Assembly (NCBI GenBank): GCA_028751875.1
Contig: CM054158.1
Location: 7,188,916 to 7,252,915 of the forward strand
Direction: 5' to 3'
From: Rapana venosa
Lineage: Eukaryota > Mollusca > Gastropoda > Neogastropoda > Muricidae
DNA length: 64,000 bases
The notes under the pieces are model-generated. The model saw only the letters and a program-made list of their open reading frames with translations. It ran no database searches and was not told the DNA's origin. Each line of letters opens with the position of its first letter. Position 1 is the first letter of the stretch. Shown piece by piece: positions 35,165 through 45,215 of the stretch. A program made the translations under genes and the position numbers.

Positions 35165-35395
35165 TTCAAATGACATATTTGAAATCCTATCTACAACTGT
35201 ACCAGAAAAATAATTATGGTCGAAGTAGTTCACAATGAAGAATGACATGCTTAGGTGATAAGTCAGAACCACATGGACAAGTTATGTGTTTACAAAATTT
35301 AGTCTTAAATGCATTCAATCTGAACCTGTAGATCATACCTCCCACCAGTCTGTTATGAAAATGACAATTGACACACTCATCTTGAATCTTGAATC

Positions 35396-35396
<1 letters not shown>
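35165..35396 (-). pseudogene. LINE ORF2 C-terminus (zinc-knuckle-like) fragment
   Basis: On the minus strand a frame reads RFRLNAFKTKFCKHITCPCG followed by LSPKHVILHCELLRP. This CxCGxxLxxxHVxxHC arrangement is typical of the C-terminal tail of RNase H-bearing LINE ORF2 proteins. It is cut by a (TG)n tract at 35396 and fades after 35200. Confidence 0.6.
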
Positions 35397-35427
<31 letters not shown>

Positions 35428-35551
35428 TGTGTGCGTGTGTTGTGTGTGCGTGTTTTGTGTGTGTGTATGTGTGTGTGTGTTGTGTATATGTGTGTTGGTG
35501 TGTGTGTGTTGTGTGTGTTTTGTGTGTGTATGTGTGTGTGTGTGTGTATTG

Positions 35552-35584
<33 letters not shown>

Positions 35585-35657
35585 GTGTGTTTTTGTGGTG
35601 TGTGTGTGTATGTGTGTGTGTGATGTGTGTGTGTGTGTTGTGTGTGTGTGTTTGTGT

Positions 35658-35693
<36 letters not shown>

Positions 35694-35715
35694 GTGTGTT
35701 GTGTGTGTTAGTGTG
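35397..35715. repeat. (TG)n microsatellite
   Basis: About 320 bases of interrupted TG repeat. Long Cys/Val and His/Thr frames are artefacts. Confidence 0.95.
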
Positions 35716-36536
35716 CCCAGGTGAACCAGCGATGGTGGGGTGGGGGTTGTGGTGCAGGGACAGTGCCGACACACAGCATCTTGCCTCTTCACCCCATCTG
35801 CTGCTGCTGCCGCTGGGCCTTTGGCCCACATAGGCGCAAGAGGTGGTATTTGTGTGTGGGTGGGGGGGGGGGGGGGGTGTTGTGTGGGTAAGTGTGGGAG
35901 GGGTGGGTGTTTGGGGTGGTAGGGGTGTGTGTGTGGGGGGGGGGGGGGGGGTGGGGGGGTGGTTTTTGTTGTGTGGGTAGTTTGGGGGGTGGGGGTGGTG
36001 TGGTGGGGGTGTTGTGGGGGGGGGGTAGTGTGGGGGGGTGGGGTTGTTGTGTGTGGGGGGTGGGTGGTGTGTGTGTGTGTGTGTGGGAGGGGGGTTGGAG
36101 TTTTTTGTGGGGGTAGGAGGTGTGCGCACGTGCATGTGTGTTTGTGTGTGTGTGTGTGTGGAGGGGGGTGGGGGGTAGGTTGGGTGAATGAGTGTGTGTG
36201 TGTGTGTCTTGTTGTTTTGTGTGGGTGTGTTGGTTGGATGGTAGATTTTTATGTGTGTGTATGGGGCTCTGTGTGTGGTGTTGGATGTGTTGTTTTGTGT
36301 GGTTTGTGGGTGGATGGGTGGGTAGATGTTGTGTGTGTCTGTTATGTCTGTGTGTGGGGTGTGTGTGTGCTTGCTGCCTGTGTATATATTTTATATTTAT
36401 ATATTTTTATATTTATAATTATATAATATATATAAAAATTTTAAAATTTTATATTATATATATTTATAAATTATAAATAAAATTAAAATATATTTTTTAT
36501 TTTTATATATTTTATATAAAAAAAAAGTATGTTCTT
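35716..36536. repeat. G-run/TG-rich and AT-rich low-complexity sequence
   Basis: A short unassigned block (35716-35850) is followed by G-run and TG-rich sequence (35855-36380) and an AT-rich block (36385-36525). No gene. Confidence 0.75.
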
Positions 36537-36807
36537 TCGAGCCAGAAGGCCCATAGAGCCGGAGCTTATTCCCGGTTTCTGTAGCGTTTAAGCAAAACTG
36601 ATGGTTTTTCATCACCCCTGTGACAGGACGCTAGTCTGTCGCCAGATACTTCCCCAGCAGAGCGGGGGTACCACTTGTACCCTGGGTGGAGTGAGGAAAT
36701 AGGAGTAAAGTGTCTTTCCCAAGGACACAACACCGAGCCGAGAGGGGATCGAACCCGCGACCTCTGGATCACGAGTTGACCACCTAAACCACTCGACCAC
36801 GGTGCCT

Positions 36808-36809
<2 letters not shown>
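36537..36809 (-). repeat. tRNA-derived SINE, family B
   Basis: The minus-strand head (36809 down to about 36735) has an A box GTGGTCGAGTGGTTTAGG and B box GCGGGTTCGATCCCC. The body follows to about 36537 ('cccggtttctgtagcgttta' side). It ends at a (TA)n tract. Confidence 0.75.

Positions 36810-36856
<47 letters not shown>
36810..36856. repeat. (TA)n tract, left flank of pogo element
   Basis: About 43 bases of TA repeat ending 'tatgTA', with TA at 36855-36856 as the presumed target-site duplication. Confidence 0.85.
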
Positions 36857-36857
<1 letters not shown>

Positions 36858-37186
36858 CGTAAAATCCCTAGCATAAGCCCACCATCTAGCAAACGCCCAC
36901 CCCCCACTTGGGACCAAAAGTTGTGCACAGGGGTAACTACCCAGCAAACGCCCACCCTGCTTTTTTCAAAGAGACTAGGCTCACTTTCACTAAGATTTGT
37001 GCAGTCATCTTTTTCCCCTTTACCTTTTCGTGTTTCTTTCCTTTTTTCTTATTCTTTGTCCCCAGGAACTCCCACAAAGCTTTTTCCACTGACGTCTTTT
37101 GTCTGTCAGTGACGTACCCGTACTTTGACAACGCTTCCTGGTGGCCGGAAGTTGGTTCTTGAATCTCTCTGTGCCATTTTTGCAAA

Positions 37187-38422
37187 ATGCCGAAGCGACA
37201 GTCTTACACTGTGTCTTTCAAATTGCAAGCCCTCCAGTATCTGGATAACGAAGCATGTGGATCTATCTATCTGTCCCGTAGTCAGACGACCGTGCGGGCA
37301 CCCTCAAAGACTCAACCAAGGTGTGCTGCGTTATCTGGAAGATGAAAGATCTGGAGGCAGGGTAGTGCGAAACAAGGACTTACAGCGGAAAGCGATGGAA
37401 CTGGCAGGTGCTTTCAATGTGGTGGGCTTCTTGGCATCAGACATGTGGTTAAGTCGTTGGAAACAGCGCCACTTGGTGTCTTGTAGACAGGGAACCAGCT
37501 CAAGCCAAAAGGTCTCTGCAGACTTTGAGGATCAACTTCTACAGTTCCGACGGAACGTTCTGCGACTACGTCATCACCATGGTTATCCTCTGTCCAGCAT
37601 CATGAACATGGATCAGACGATGGTCCGGTTTGACATGATGCCAGCCCCTACCAACAACAAGAAAGGTGCCAAACAAGTTAGAATCAAGAGCACAAAGGCT
37701 GAAAAACGAGGCTTCACGGTGGCACTTACGCGGCAGTGGATGGAACCAAATTGCCAGCTTTTGTGATCCTGCGAGAGAGAAATGGGAACATTCCACCCCG
37801 GGTTTTTTGCAGCTGAGAGTGCCAGACAATGTTCGTGTATGTGCGACAGCCAATGGGTGGATGACCAAGACACCATCATTGCCTGGATTCAGCGTGTCCT
37901 TGGCCATCCGACGAACGCCGCCTCCTGCTTCTGGACTGTTACAGTGCCATAGGACTCAGGAAGTCAGGGACGCACTCCAAGCGCAGCAAGTGGACACCAT
38001 GTTCATTCCTGCAGGCTGCACCCTTTGGCACAGCCAGTGGATGTGGGTCTTGCCAAGCCTTTTAAGGACTCCATCAGAGATTGCTGGGTGGAGTGGATGA
38101 AGGAACCCAGGCCACCGATGCTGCTGGCAACCTCAGGCAGGCCACCAGACAAGACGTCATCAAAATGGGTCAGCAGGGCGTGGACAACATTCGACCCGAA
38201 AAAGATCGTAAAATCGTTCTGATGTACGCCATATCCAACGCCATGGATGGATCTGAGGACGACAAAGTGCTGGAATGGTTTCCGGACGAGATCGGCGCTG
38301 TCCTGCCTTGTGTTGATGGCAATGCACCTGGTCCAGAAGAGCCAGAGAGTGAGGACGACGGGGCCCAGGACGACAACTTGGAGGAGAGCGACGCCGATGC
38401 AGACTTTGAGGGACTGGAATAA
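37187..38422 (+). pseudogene. Pogo-type transposase (CENP-B HTH + DDE_1), frameshifted
   Basis: Starts MPKRQSYTVSFKLQALQYL, a CENP-B-type N-terminal helix-turn-helix start. After a frame change near 37260-37310 comes the second HTH (LRYLEDERSGG ... WLSRWKQRHLVS). The DDE_1 catalytic domain follows, with first aspartate in SIMNMDQT (Asp codon 37611-37613), EKRGFTVAL, then after another shift DGTKLPAFVILRERNG. The second aspartate is in LLLLDCYSA (37934-37936) and the third in QPVDVGLAKPFK (38040-38042). The C-terminus is acidic (EEPESEDDGAQDDN) and stops at 38422. At least four frame changes are needed. All three catalytic aspartates remain, so decay is recent, or some shifts are assembly errors. 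In the cell such a protein binds the element ends and cuts and pastes DNA. Confidence 0.85.
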
Positions 38423-38806
38423 GTACCGGTACTAAGACTGAAACTGTTTACCCAGCTAGGCAGTTAGCAAGATGAGTTCATGTGTTAATGAGTGCTGTTC
38501 GTGTTTTTTCGAGTTTCTGTTTCTTTTTTTTTCTGTTTGTGGGTTTTTTTCTCTCCGAAAGATTGGGCCTTTTGAAGACAAAATCCAAGGTCATTTGACG
38601 TTTCATTTCCAAAGACGATGGTGTAATTTTTTCCCTGTACAGAAAGAAAGGACTTCATTGGTGTTGACATTTCGACATTTGACCAAGTTTCTTTTTCCCG
38701 GAATTGTGTTCTTATTGTTTGTCCTTGCAAAGGTCTGGCGATTTTCTTTTTACTTTATAAATATGAATGACAGAAATCATGCTCGTGTTGTTTTCACAAG
38801 AGCCAG

Positions 38807-38809
<3 letters not shown>

Positions 38810-38880
<71 letters not shown>
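38810..38880. repeat. (CT)n microsatellite inside the pogo element
   Basis: About 70 bases of CT repeat in the 3' noncoding part of the transposon, between the transposase stop and the right end. Confidence 0.9.
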
Positions 38881-38881
<1 letters not shown>

Positions 38882-39112
38882 GATTGTCCTCGTTGGCCTT
38901 CTTTGCCTCAAAGTCGCTTTTAAAAAATATTTTTCCTTCACTTCTACTCACACGACCTAACTTACATGCTTTCGGGGTTTGTTTTCACTCAATTACACTG
39001 TTGAGCACAAAAATTACTTTCCGCAAAGGGGTCCATCCCTAGCAAACGCCCACCCCCCAATTTTGCCCTAAATCAGTGCACAGGGGGGGTGGGCGTTTGC
39101 TAGGGATTTTAC

Positions 39113-39114
<2 letters not shown>

Positions 39115-39161
<47 letters not shown>

Positions 39162-39180
39162 ATGTATGTGTGTGTGCCTA
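39115..39180. repeat. (TA)n/(TG)n, right flank of pogo element
   Basis: TA repeat to about 39150, then TATG/TG repeat leading into the next minisatellite. Confidence 0.85.
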
Positions 39181-39440
39181 TTCACAACTAACACCACACA
39201 TGCGCATGTCTGGCAGTCTGTGTGTGTGTGTGTGTGTGTGTGCCTACTCACAACTAACACCACACCTGTGTCTGGCAGTCTGTGTGTGTGTGTGTGTGTG
39301 CCTACTCACAACTAACACCACACCTGTGTCTGGCAGTCTGTGTGTGTGTGTGCCTACTCACAACTAACACCACACCTGTGTCTGGCAGTCTGTGTGTGTG
39401 TGTGCCTACTCACAACTAACACCACACCTGTGTCTGGCAG
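39181..39440 (+). repeat. Five-copy minisatellite carrying a 3' splice site
   Basis: Units of 52-62 bp, each with 'cacaactaacaccacac' (containing the branch-point consensus ACTAAC), then 'ctgtgtctggcag' (an acceptor), then TCTG and (TG)n. The AG dinucleotides fall at 39215-16, 39277-78, 39335-36, 39387-88 and 39439-40. The last AG is the one that opens the CD225 exon. Use of an upstream AG would add 52, 104, 162 or 224 bases. The 162-base option is in frame but soon meets a TAA (in CTAACAC). Confidence 0.85.
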
Positions 39441-39605
39441 TCTCGCCGTGCCATGGAGCGCGGTGACTTCAGCGCTGCCAGCACCTTCAGCATGGAGGCG
39501 CGCCGCTATTCCATGTGGGCCATCGCTGGAGGCATCCTCAGCATCGTCGCCGCCGTCATCATCATCGTCGTCGTCATCTCCTCCAACACCTACACCTACT
39601 ACTGA
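39441..39605 (+). CDS. CD225/dispanin family membrane protein, last coding exon
   Basis: The acceptor CTGGCAG at 39434-39440 opens a 54-codon frame ending at TGA 39603-39605. It starts SRRAMERGDFSAASTFSMEA, then a hydrophobic helix of about 20 residues (WAIAGGILSIVAAVIIIVVV), then a short polar tail NTYTYY. This is the second half of the CD225 domain: a basic/GD-A loop followed by the second membrane helix, as in dispanins, IFITM-like and PRRT/SynDIG-type proteins, which act in membrane trafficking. The first half (first helix with the FCCxP-type motif) must lie in an upstream exon. I could not find one in the window, so the gene may start left of it or across the poor-quality region. The exon is GC-rich and free of breaks, which supports a real gene. 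The exact subfamily is unknown. Confidence 0.65.
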   Translation, partial: SRRAMERGDFSAASTFSMEARRYSMWAIAGGILSIVAAVIIIVVVISSNTYTYY

Positions 39606-39629
39606 GTAATGCCGCTGCCGCTGCTGGTG

Positions 39630-39735
39630 GTGGTGGTGGTGGTGGTGGTCAACAGCAAGGGGGGAGAGGAGGTGCTGGCTTGCTGGGTGATGATTTCACA
39701 GAGAGAGGTGGGGGGGGGGGGGGGGGGGGGGTGCA
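39630..39735. repeat. (GGT)n and G-run
   Basis: (GGT)n at 39626-39650 and a G-run at 39712-39731, just after the CD225 stop. Confidence 0.85.
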
Positions 39736-39775
39736 GAGAATGTGGGGCCTGCAGAGTAGGTAGAAGCTGAACAGT

Positions 39776-40443
39776 GAGGGGAGGAGGTGTGGAGAAGAGG
39801 GGCTGCTGGAGGGAGGGGAGGGGAGGAGGTGTGGAGAAGAGGGGCTGCTGGAGGGGAGGGGAGGGGGTGTGGAGAAGAGGGGCTGCTGGAGGGAGGGGAG
39901 GGGAGGAGGTGTGGAGAAGAGGGGCTGCTGGAGGGAGGGGAGGAGGTGTGGAGAAGAGGGGCTGCTGGAGGGGAGGGGAGGGGAGGAGGTGTGGAGAAGA
40001 GGGGCTGCTGGAGGGGAGGGGAGGAGGTGTGGAGAAGAGGGGCTGCTGGAGGGGAGGGGAGGGGGTGTGGAGAAGAGGGGCTGCTGGAGGGAGGGGAGGG
40101 GGTGTGGAGAAGAGGGGCTGCTGGAGGGGAGGGGAGGGGAGGGGGTGTGGAGAAGAGGGGCTGCTGGAGGGAGGGGAGGAGGTGTGGAGAAGAGGGGCTG
40201 CTGGAGGGGAGGGGAGGGGAGGAGGTGTGGAGAAGAGGGGCTGCTGGAGGGGAGGGAGGAGGTGTGGAGAAGAGGGGGCTGCTGAAGGGAGGAGGAGGGG
40301 AGGGGAGGAGGTGTGGAGAAGAGGGGCTGCTGGAGGGGAGGGGAGGGGAGGAGGTGTGGAGAAGAGGGGCTGCTGGAGGGGAGGGGAGGGGAGGAGGTGT
40401 GGAGAAGAGGGGCTGCTGGAGGGAGGGGAGGGGAGGGGAGGGA
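39776..40443. repeat. G-rich minisatellite, about 16 copies
   Basis: Units of roughly 37-56 bp built on 'gtgtggagaagaggggctgc' plus a variable number of GGGGA blocks. Several closely spaced G-runs per unit could form G-quadruplexes in RNA if this is 3' UTR. Gly/Arg/Glu frames up to 245 codons are artefacts. Confidence 0.9.
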
Positions 40444-40550
40444 CTGTGTGGAGGACGGGGTTAGGTGTGGTGTGGGGGTTAGGCAGGGATTGGGGGTGCG
40501 TGGGTAGGTGAGTTAGCAGGATGTGATTTGAAAAGGGAGGTTGGTTTTTT

Positions 40551-40822
40551 TATTTTATTTATTTACGGGGAGACTTGACACTGGGGTTTCCTTGATATTG
40601 GGATTTTATTTACAGGGAGTCTTTACATTGGGAATTCATTGACATTGGGGATTTATTTACAGGGAGACTTGACATTGGGGATTTATTTACAAGGAGACTT
40701 GACATTGGGGATTTATTTACAGGGAGATTTTACATTGGGAATTTTGTTACAAGGAGACTGGGGAATCTATTTACATGGTGACTTGACATTGGGAATGTAG
40801 GTACAGGGAGACTTGACACTGA
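40551..40822. repeat. 30-bp minisatellite, about 9 degenerate copies
   Basis: Units approximating 'ggggatttatttacagggag' plus 'acttgacatt', with point changes. Confidence 0.85.
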
Positions 40823-41775
40823 TTGTTCAGTACACTTGAACACAAACACACAAAGAATTGGGGGGGTCCTCAATTTTGGCTGTGCGGTTTCATTCTGCTC
40901 CTTTCTTTGATCACATGTAACATTCCTGCTGAGACACCTGGTTTAGAAAATTTTTTTTGTTAAAACACACACAGTCCTGTAGTGATGGATGTGTGTATAG
41001 TTTGAAGGAACTTTTCTTTTGCTCAGATTTGGATGTCAGCCTGTTGTTGCTTTCCTTTCCAAAAGTGGGACAGTGCCTGAGAAAAACACATTGTGGAAAG
41101 TGGACACATTTGGGGATTCTGCAGCCGTAGTGTGCTTTAAAAAGTATGGAAAAATATGCACACACACAAAAAATTGTTTGAAATATCTTAGTTTTGATTA
41201 TATTGTCATTTGAACATTGATATTCACCGGTGGCTTTTTACCAGAAAATCAAGTTTTTCCATATTTCTAAAGATGTTTGATCAAGTGGGTCTCAAAAATG
41301 TCTAAATGTACATTGTAAGCGGTTGAATTTTATGCTAATAGAAATTTAGTATTTTGAGAGTTGGAGAGGATCTCTTTTTTTTTAAAACTGAAGCTGTAAA
41401 TCATGCTGTGGGACGTAAGTTTGCTTTTCCCGCTCTCTGCCACAAAAGTCCAACAACAGTGAGTGTTTGGCTTTGACAAGTCGGGCGGCAGTGCTAGCAT
41501 TGTGTTGCGTGTGGCATCAACATGGGGTTTACATACGGGCTGCAAAACAAGTGTATTGAACAATCAGTCATGAAGGAGACAGAAATGTAGTTTCTATTGG
41601 ACAAGTTGTATCAGTGGTTGACACAACACACCCGGGATGGGGAACAGTGAAGGAAGACACCTTTCGCTCATTTTTAATGCTGTGACTTACCAATGACAAA
41701 ACTGCTAATTTTTTCCTGTAACTTTTTTTGTTTTATGTGTTGATGAATAAATATTTTTATGCAGCTAAATGAATC

Positions 41776-42199
41776 AAGCGAGATGAATATTTCAATTTTA
41801 GACATTATACTTTTCCCCCCCCCCAATTTGTTGCCTGTTTTCTCTGTGCAAAAAGGTGCCTTCATTTATTGGGGATTGGTTGTTGATTTGAAAACACCAA
41901 AATGCTGGCTAGTTTCCATTCAAGTATAGAATGCATTCATGTCTTAGGTCTGTGAGACAAGAAGGCCTAGATGTACAACGTTGATGGTAACAAGCGTGCT
42001 GGAGAGACGTGTGTGCTTTTTAAACCTGTACATGTGTTGCTTGTGTTCCACTTCTTGCAGATGTACCCAGAACCCGCTGTTGTTGACTTTTCTTGTTATT
42101 GTTGCGCTTTTATTATTTGCTTTGTGTTCATACACACGCGCACACATATGCGTGTGCGTACATGCACGCACACACACACACATACATGATATATGTAGT
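41776..42199. other. Unassigned sequence with (CA)n
   Basis: No gene recognised. CA-rich sequence lies at about 42130-42185. Confidence 0.55.
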
Positions 42200-42676
42200 C
42201 TCTGTCTCTGTGTGTCTCTGTGTGTCTCTCTCTGTCACCCTCACTCTCTCTCCCTTCTTTCTCTCTCTCCCCCTCCTATCGCTACCCCTCTCTCTCTTTA
42301 TCTCTCCTCCCTCTATCTCTCTTTCTCCCTCAATCTCTCACTCCCCCTCCCTCTATCTCTTCTCCTCCCCTCTATCTCTCCTCCTCCCCTCTCTTGCTCT
42401 ACCCCTCCATCTCTCTCACCCTCCCTCCCTCCATCTCTCTCCCTCCCTCTATTTCTCTCACCCTCTATCTCCCTCTCTATCCCTTCCCCTCCCTATATCT
42501 CTCTCCCTACCTCTATTTCTCCCTCCCCCTCCCTCTATCTCTCCCCCATCCCCTCCCTCTATTGCTCTTTCCCTCCCTCTGTATCTCTCCCTCTCCCTTC
42601 CTCTCTCTCCATCTATCTCCCTCCCTCGCTCCCTCCCTCTGTCTCCTTCTCCCTCCCTCCCTCCCTCCCTCCCTCT
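42200..42676. repeat. (CT)/(CCCT)n pyrimidine-rich satellite
   Basis: About 475 bases of TCTC, CCCTC and CCTC units on the plus strand. Ser/Leu/Pro and Arg/Glu/Gly frames are artefacts. Confidence 0.9.
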
Positions 42677-44570
42677 AGTTCTATTCAATCATATCCACAT
42701 GTTTCATGGGTCATAAACCTCCTTCCATAGTTGAGGCCCTGCCAGGGTTGTCGTCTCATTCAGAATTCAAGATTTAAAAACTCTGCAGCCGTTTATGCAG
42801 ATGATGCGACATATGCGCACACAATCACACTAACATCTGACACAATCACACAAACATCTCACACAAACAAGAACAAAACAAAGAAATAACCCCAAACTAA
42901 AACAAAACATTGAGACACAATCTCACAAACATCTCACACAAACACACACAAAAACAAATCAAAGAAATACATAAACCTTGCCATTCACAGTTATCGTTTA
43001 AATAAAACAGACAGAATGCTTGTCACTTTTCACTGAAATTCATTGCTGTATACAGTAGCGAGGCAGACAGTTCAATCCATTTGTTGTTGTTGTTGAAAAC
43101 ATGATTAATGAATTTTGCCATGTATATTTTGAATTGGCTTATTATGTAAGATTTTATTCATCACAAGCAGTGAGCACAATCTTTCAGACATACACACTGA
43201 AAAGATTTTTTGGATCATTAAACATAGTGAAACCATTTGCCCATGTGTAACATTTCAGTTGTCAAGTTAATGTGCCTTTCACGTTTATTAGGAGATACGC
43301 AAACATTTCCTCAGGATATAGCACTTTTTGGGAGATTGCACATACACACATGCGTGCATGCACACACACGCATACATGCACACACATTTTTCAAGAGAAA
43401 GTAGGCACACTTTTTAGAGCATAATATCACATTTGTTATAAGATAGTAAGCATGTTCAGTTTATCAATGAGAACATACACCATATTATCAGAAGATAACA
43501 CATGTATTTGTCAGGAAAAAAACAGTTATCAGAACATAACATACACACACAATTTATCAAGAAATAGCATCACTCCCACATATATATATACATACTATAT
43601 ATATATAGATATATATAGATATATATCCAGAAGTAAGAAACACATGTATGGAGGTGAAATACACACTGCTGTTTGAAGGTAACCTGCACATTCTGAGATG
43701 GAAGCTTAAAGAAATAGAGAATTGTATTTGTCGAAGGATGACATGTGTATATATAGTAGTATAGTAAAATGAAAATAACATATATATATACACACACATA
43801 CATGTTTGTTTGTCAACAGATAATGTGATAACATGCACATCTTTTTTCAGGAAACAAGCACACACACACACACACGCATGCACACACGAGAACACACACA
43901 CACAGATGCAAACACACACATGCACGTGCGTGTGCGTGCACACACACACACTCACAGAGTATCTTGTAAGTTTGTAGATTGTTTTATACTTATCTGTAAA
44001 AAAAAATAACCAGTCCAATTTGCTGAACATTTACTGTTGTTGTATTATATTATCATCATCTTCTTCATCTCCATTTCATCATTATTTTTGCTGATATCGA
44101 GTTATTGGTCCAACTGTTAATGTGGTTGTAATTATTTTGACCTTGAGCAAAATCAGTTTTTTAAAATTCAAACTTAACGCCTGTATCTGTGTTTTTATGC
44201 ACAATCATACTGGATAAATCAGTACTGTTGTTATGGTATTGTGTGATATGATGTTGAGATGAAAACAATGTATATTGATATACTGATCATATGCCTTGGG
44301 AATGGACCAGAAATGGATAATCTTTTTTTATTTAGCCGATATCTTTTTGAATAGCAGTTTTATTTGTTGTTTTGCAAATGGAAGAAAACACTTTGAAAGC
44401 ACATGTTGTTTGTTTTGTTTTGAAAGTGTGAAACGAATCTTCTTTTGGGGGGTTTATCTTGTGTGTGTGTTACTGTTAGTGTGTGTGCTAGTGTGTGTGT
44501 TAGTGTGTGTGTGAAGCCCTTTTCTTTTATTTTTTTCCCACATGTATGTGCATGCTTTTTAAAATTTAAA
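42677..44570. other. No gene; scattered short simple repeats
   Basis: A twice-repeated 'acaaacatctcacacaaaca' block at 42830-42960, CA-rich patches (43340-43390, 43855-43960), (TA)n at 43580-43628 and TG at 44460-44512. Otherwise unassigned. Confidence 0.6.
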
Positions 44571-44660
44571 AAAATAGTCATCTTTTCTATTGGCACAAAA
44601 TGGCCTACTCTTCTGAAAGGTGGGATGGGTTTTTAACGTGTGCATAAGATGTCAGAGGTT
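44571..44660 (-). repeat. SINE family A fragment
   Basis: It contains 'ggcacaaaatggcctactct' and 'aacgtgtgcataagatgtc'. Confidence 0.55.
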
Positions 44661-45215
44661 CCTTGTTTTAAACATTGATTTATTCTTTAAAAGACAATCA
44701 TATACACCCCAAAGCATAACGCAGAGTAACAACAAGCTTAAATGAAGCCTGCATCATGCTTTTCAGAAGGAAAAAAAAAGCGTTAGAATTAACATCAGGT
44801 GAAGTTTGCTTGGTGTAAAGCAATTACAAGCCAGGTTACTGCAAGTGTTTTGATCCTGTTCAATATTTTGGGGGAAAATATGATTGTGGATGAGAAGATG
44901 ATTGCACTAGTCGGGCCTGTCATGTAACACGATCCAATGGCTGATTAGGAACCGGGTTACTGCAAGTATTTTGATCGTGTTAGATATTTTTTGTGAGAAA
45001 TATGACTATGGACATAAAATTAAGAAAATGATGTAAACAAAAGAGAAGATGATTGCACTAGTCGGGCCATGTAAATGGATCCAATGGCCTGACCCACCCA
45101 GTTCTCCAGGGAGGAGAGAGGAAGAAGAAGAAAGGGCAGAGAGAAAAAGCAGTGACTGGACATGGCAACATGGACAGGGAAACCTGCAGTACAGACCCAG
45201 GCCTTGACACACAAC
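44661..45215. other. Unassigned; contains a diverged ~130-bp duplication
   Basis: About 44820-44925 and 44940-45075 share 'gcaagtgttttgatcctgtt', 'atgattgcactagtcgggcc' and 'gatccaatgg' modules in the same order, so they are an old tandem duplication. No gene. Confidence 0.55.

Larger units (their letters stand above)
36857..39114 (+). mobile_element. Pogo-like (Tc1/mariner superfamily) DNA transposon, 2.26 kb, broken
   Basis: The terminal inverted repeats start CCGTAAAATCCCTAGC. The left end is at 36857 and the right end, in reverse complement, at 39114. TA dinucleotides at 36855-36856 and 39115-39116 fit the TA target duplication of pogo elements. Both flanks are (TA)n, so the element apparently landed inside a TA microsatellite. 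A subterminal motif, AGCAAACGCCCACC, recurs inside both ends: about 36888 and 36943 on the left, and about 39041 plus the inverted terminal copy on the right. One transposase gene lies inside (37187-38422). The ends are well preserved, but the transposase frame is not. Confidence 0.85.
39606..41775 (+). other. Probable 3' UTR of the CD225-type gene
   Basis: No further coding exon is seen after the stop at 39605. The sequence holds two minisatellites (39776-40443 and 40551-40822) and then ordinary AT-rich sequence, with AATAAA at about 41745-41750 in 'gatgaataaatattttt'. If this is the signal, the UTR is about 2.1 kb. The UTR extent is inferred. Confidence 0.4.

Noticed and set aside
37125..37766. 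Independent 213-codon gene
   Set aside because: It is the middle of the pogo transposase read in one frame between two frameshifts.
39774..40511. 245-codon Gly/Arg/Glu-rich frame
   Set aside because: Translation of a G-rich minisatellite after a stop codon; several overlapping frames are equally open.
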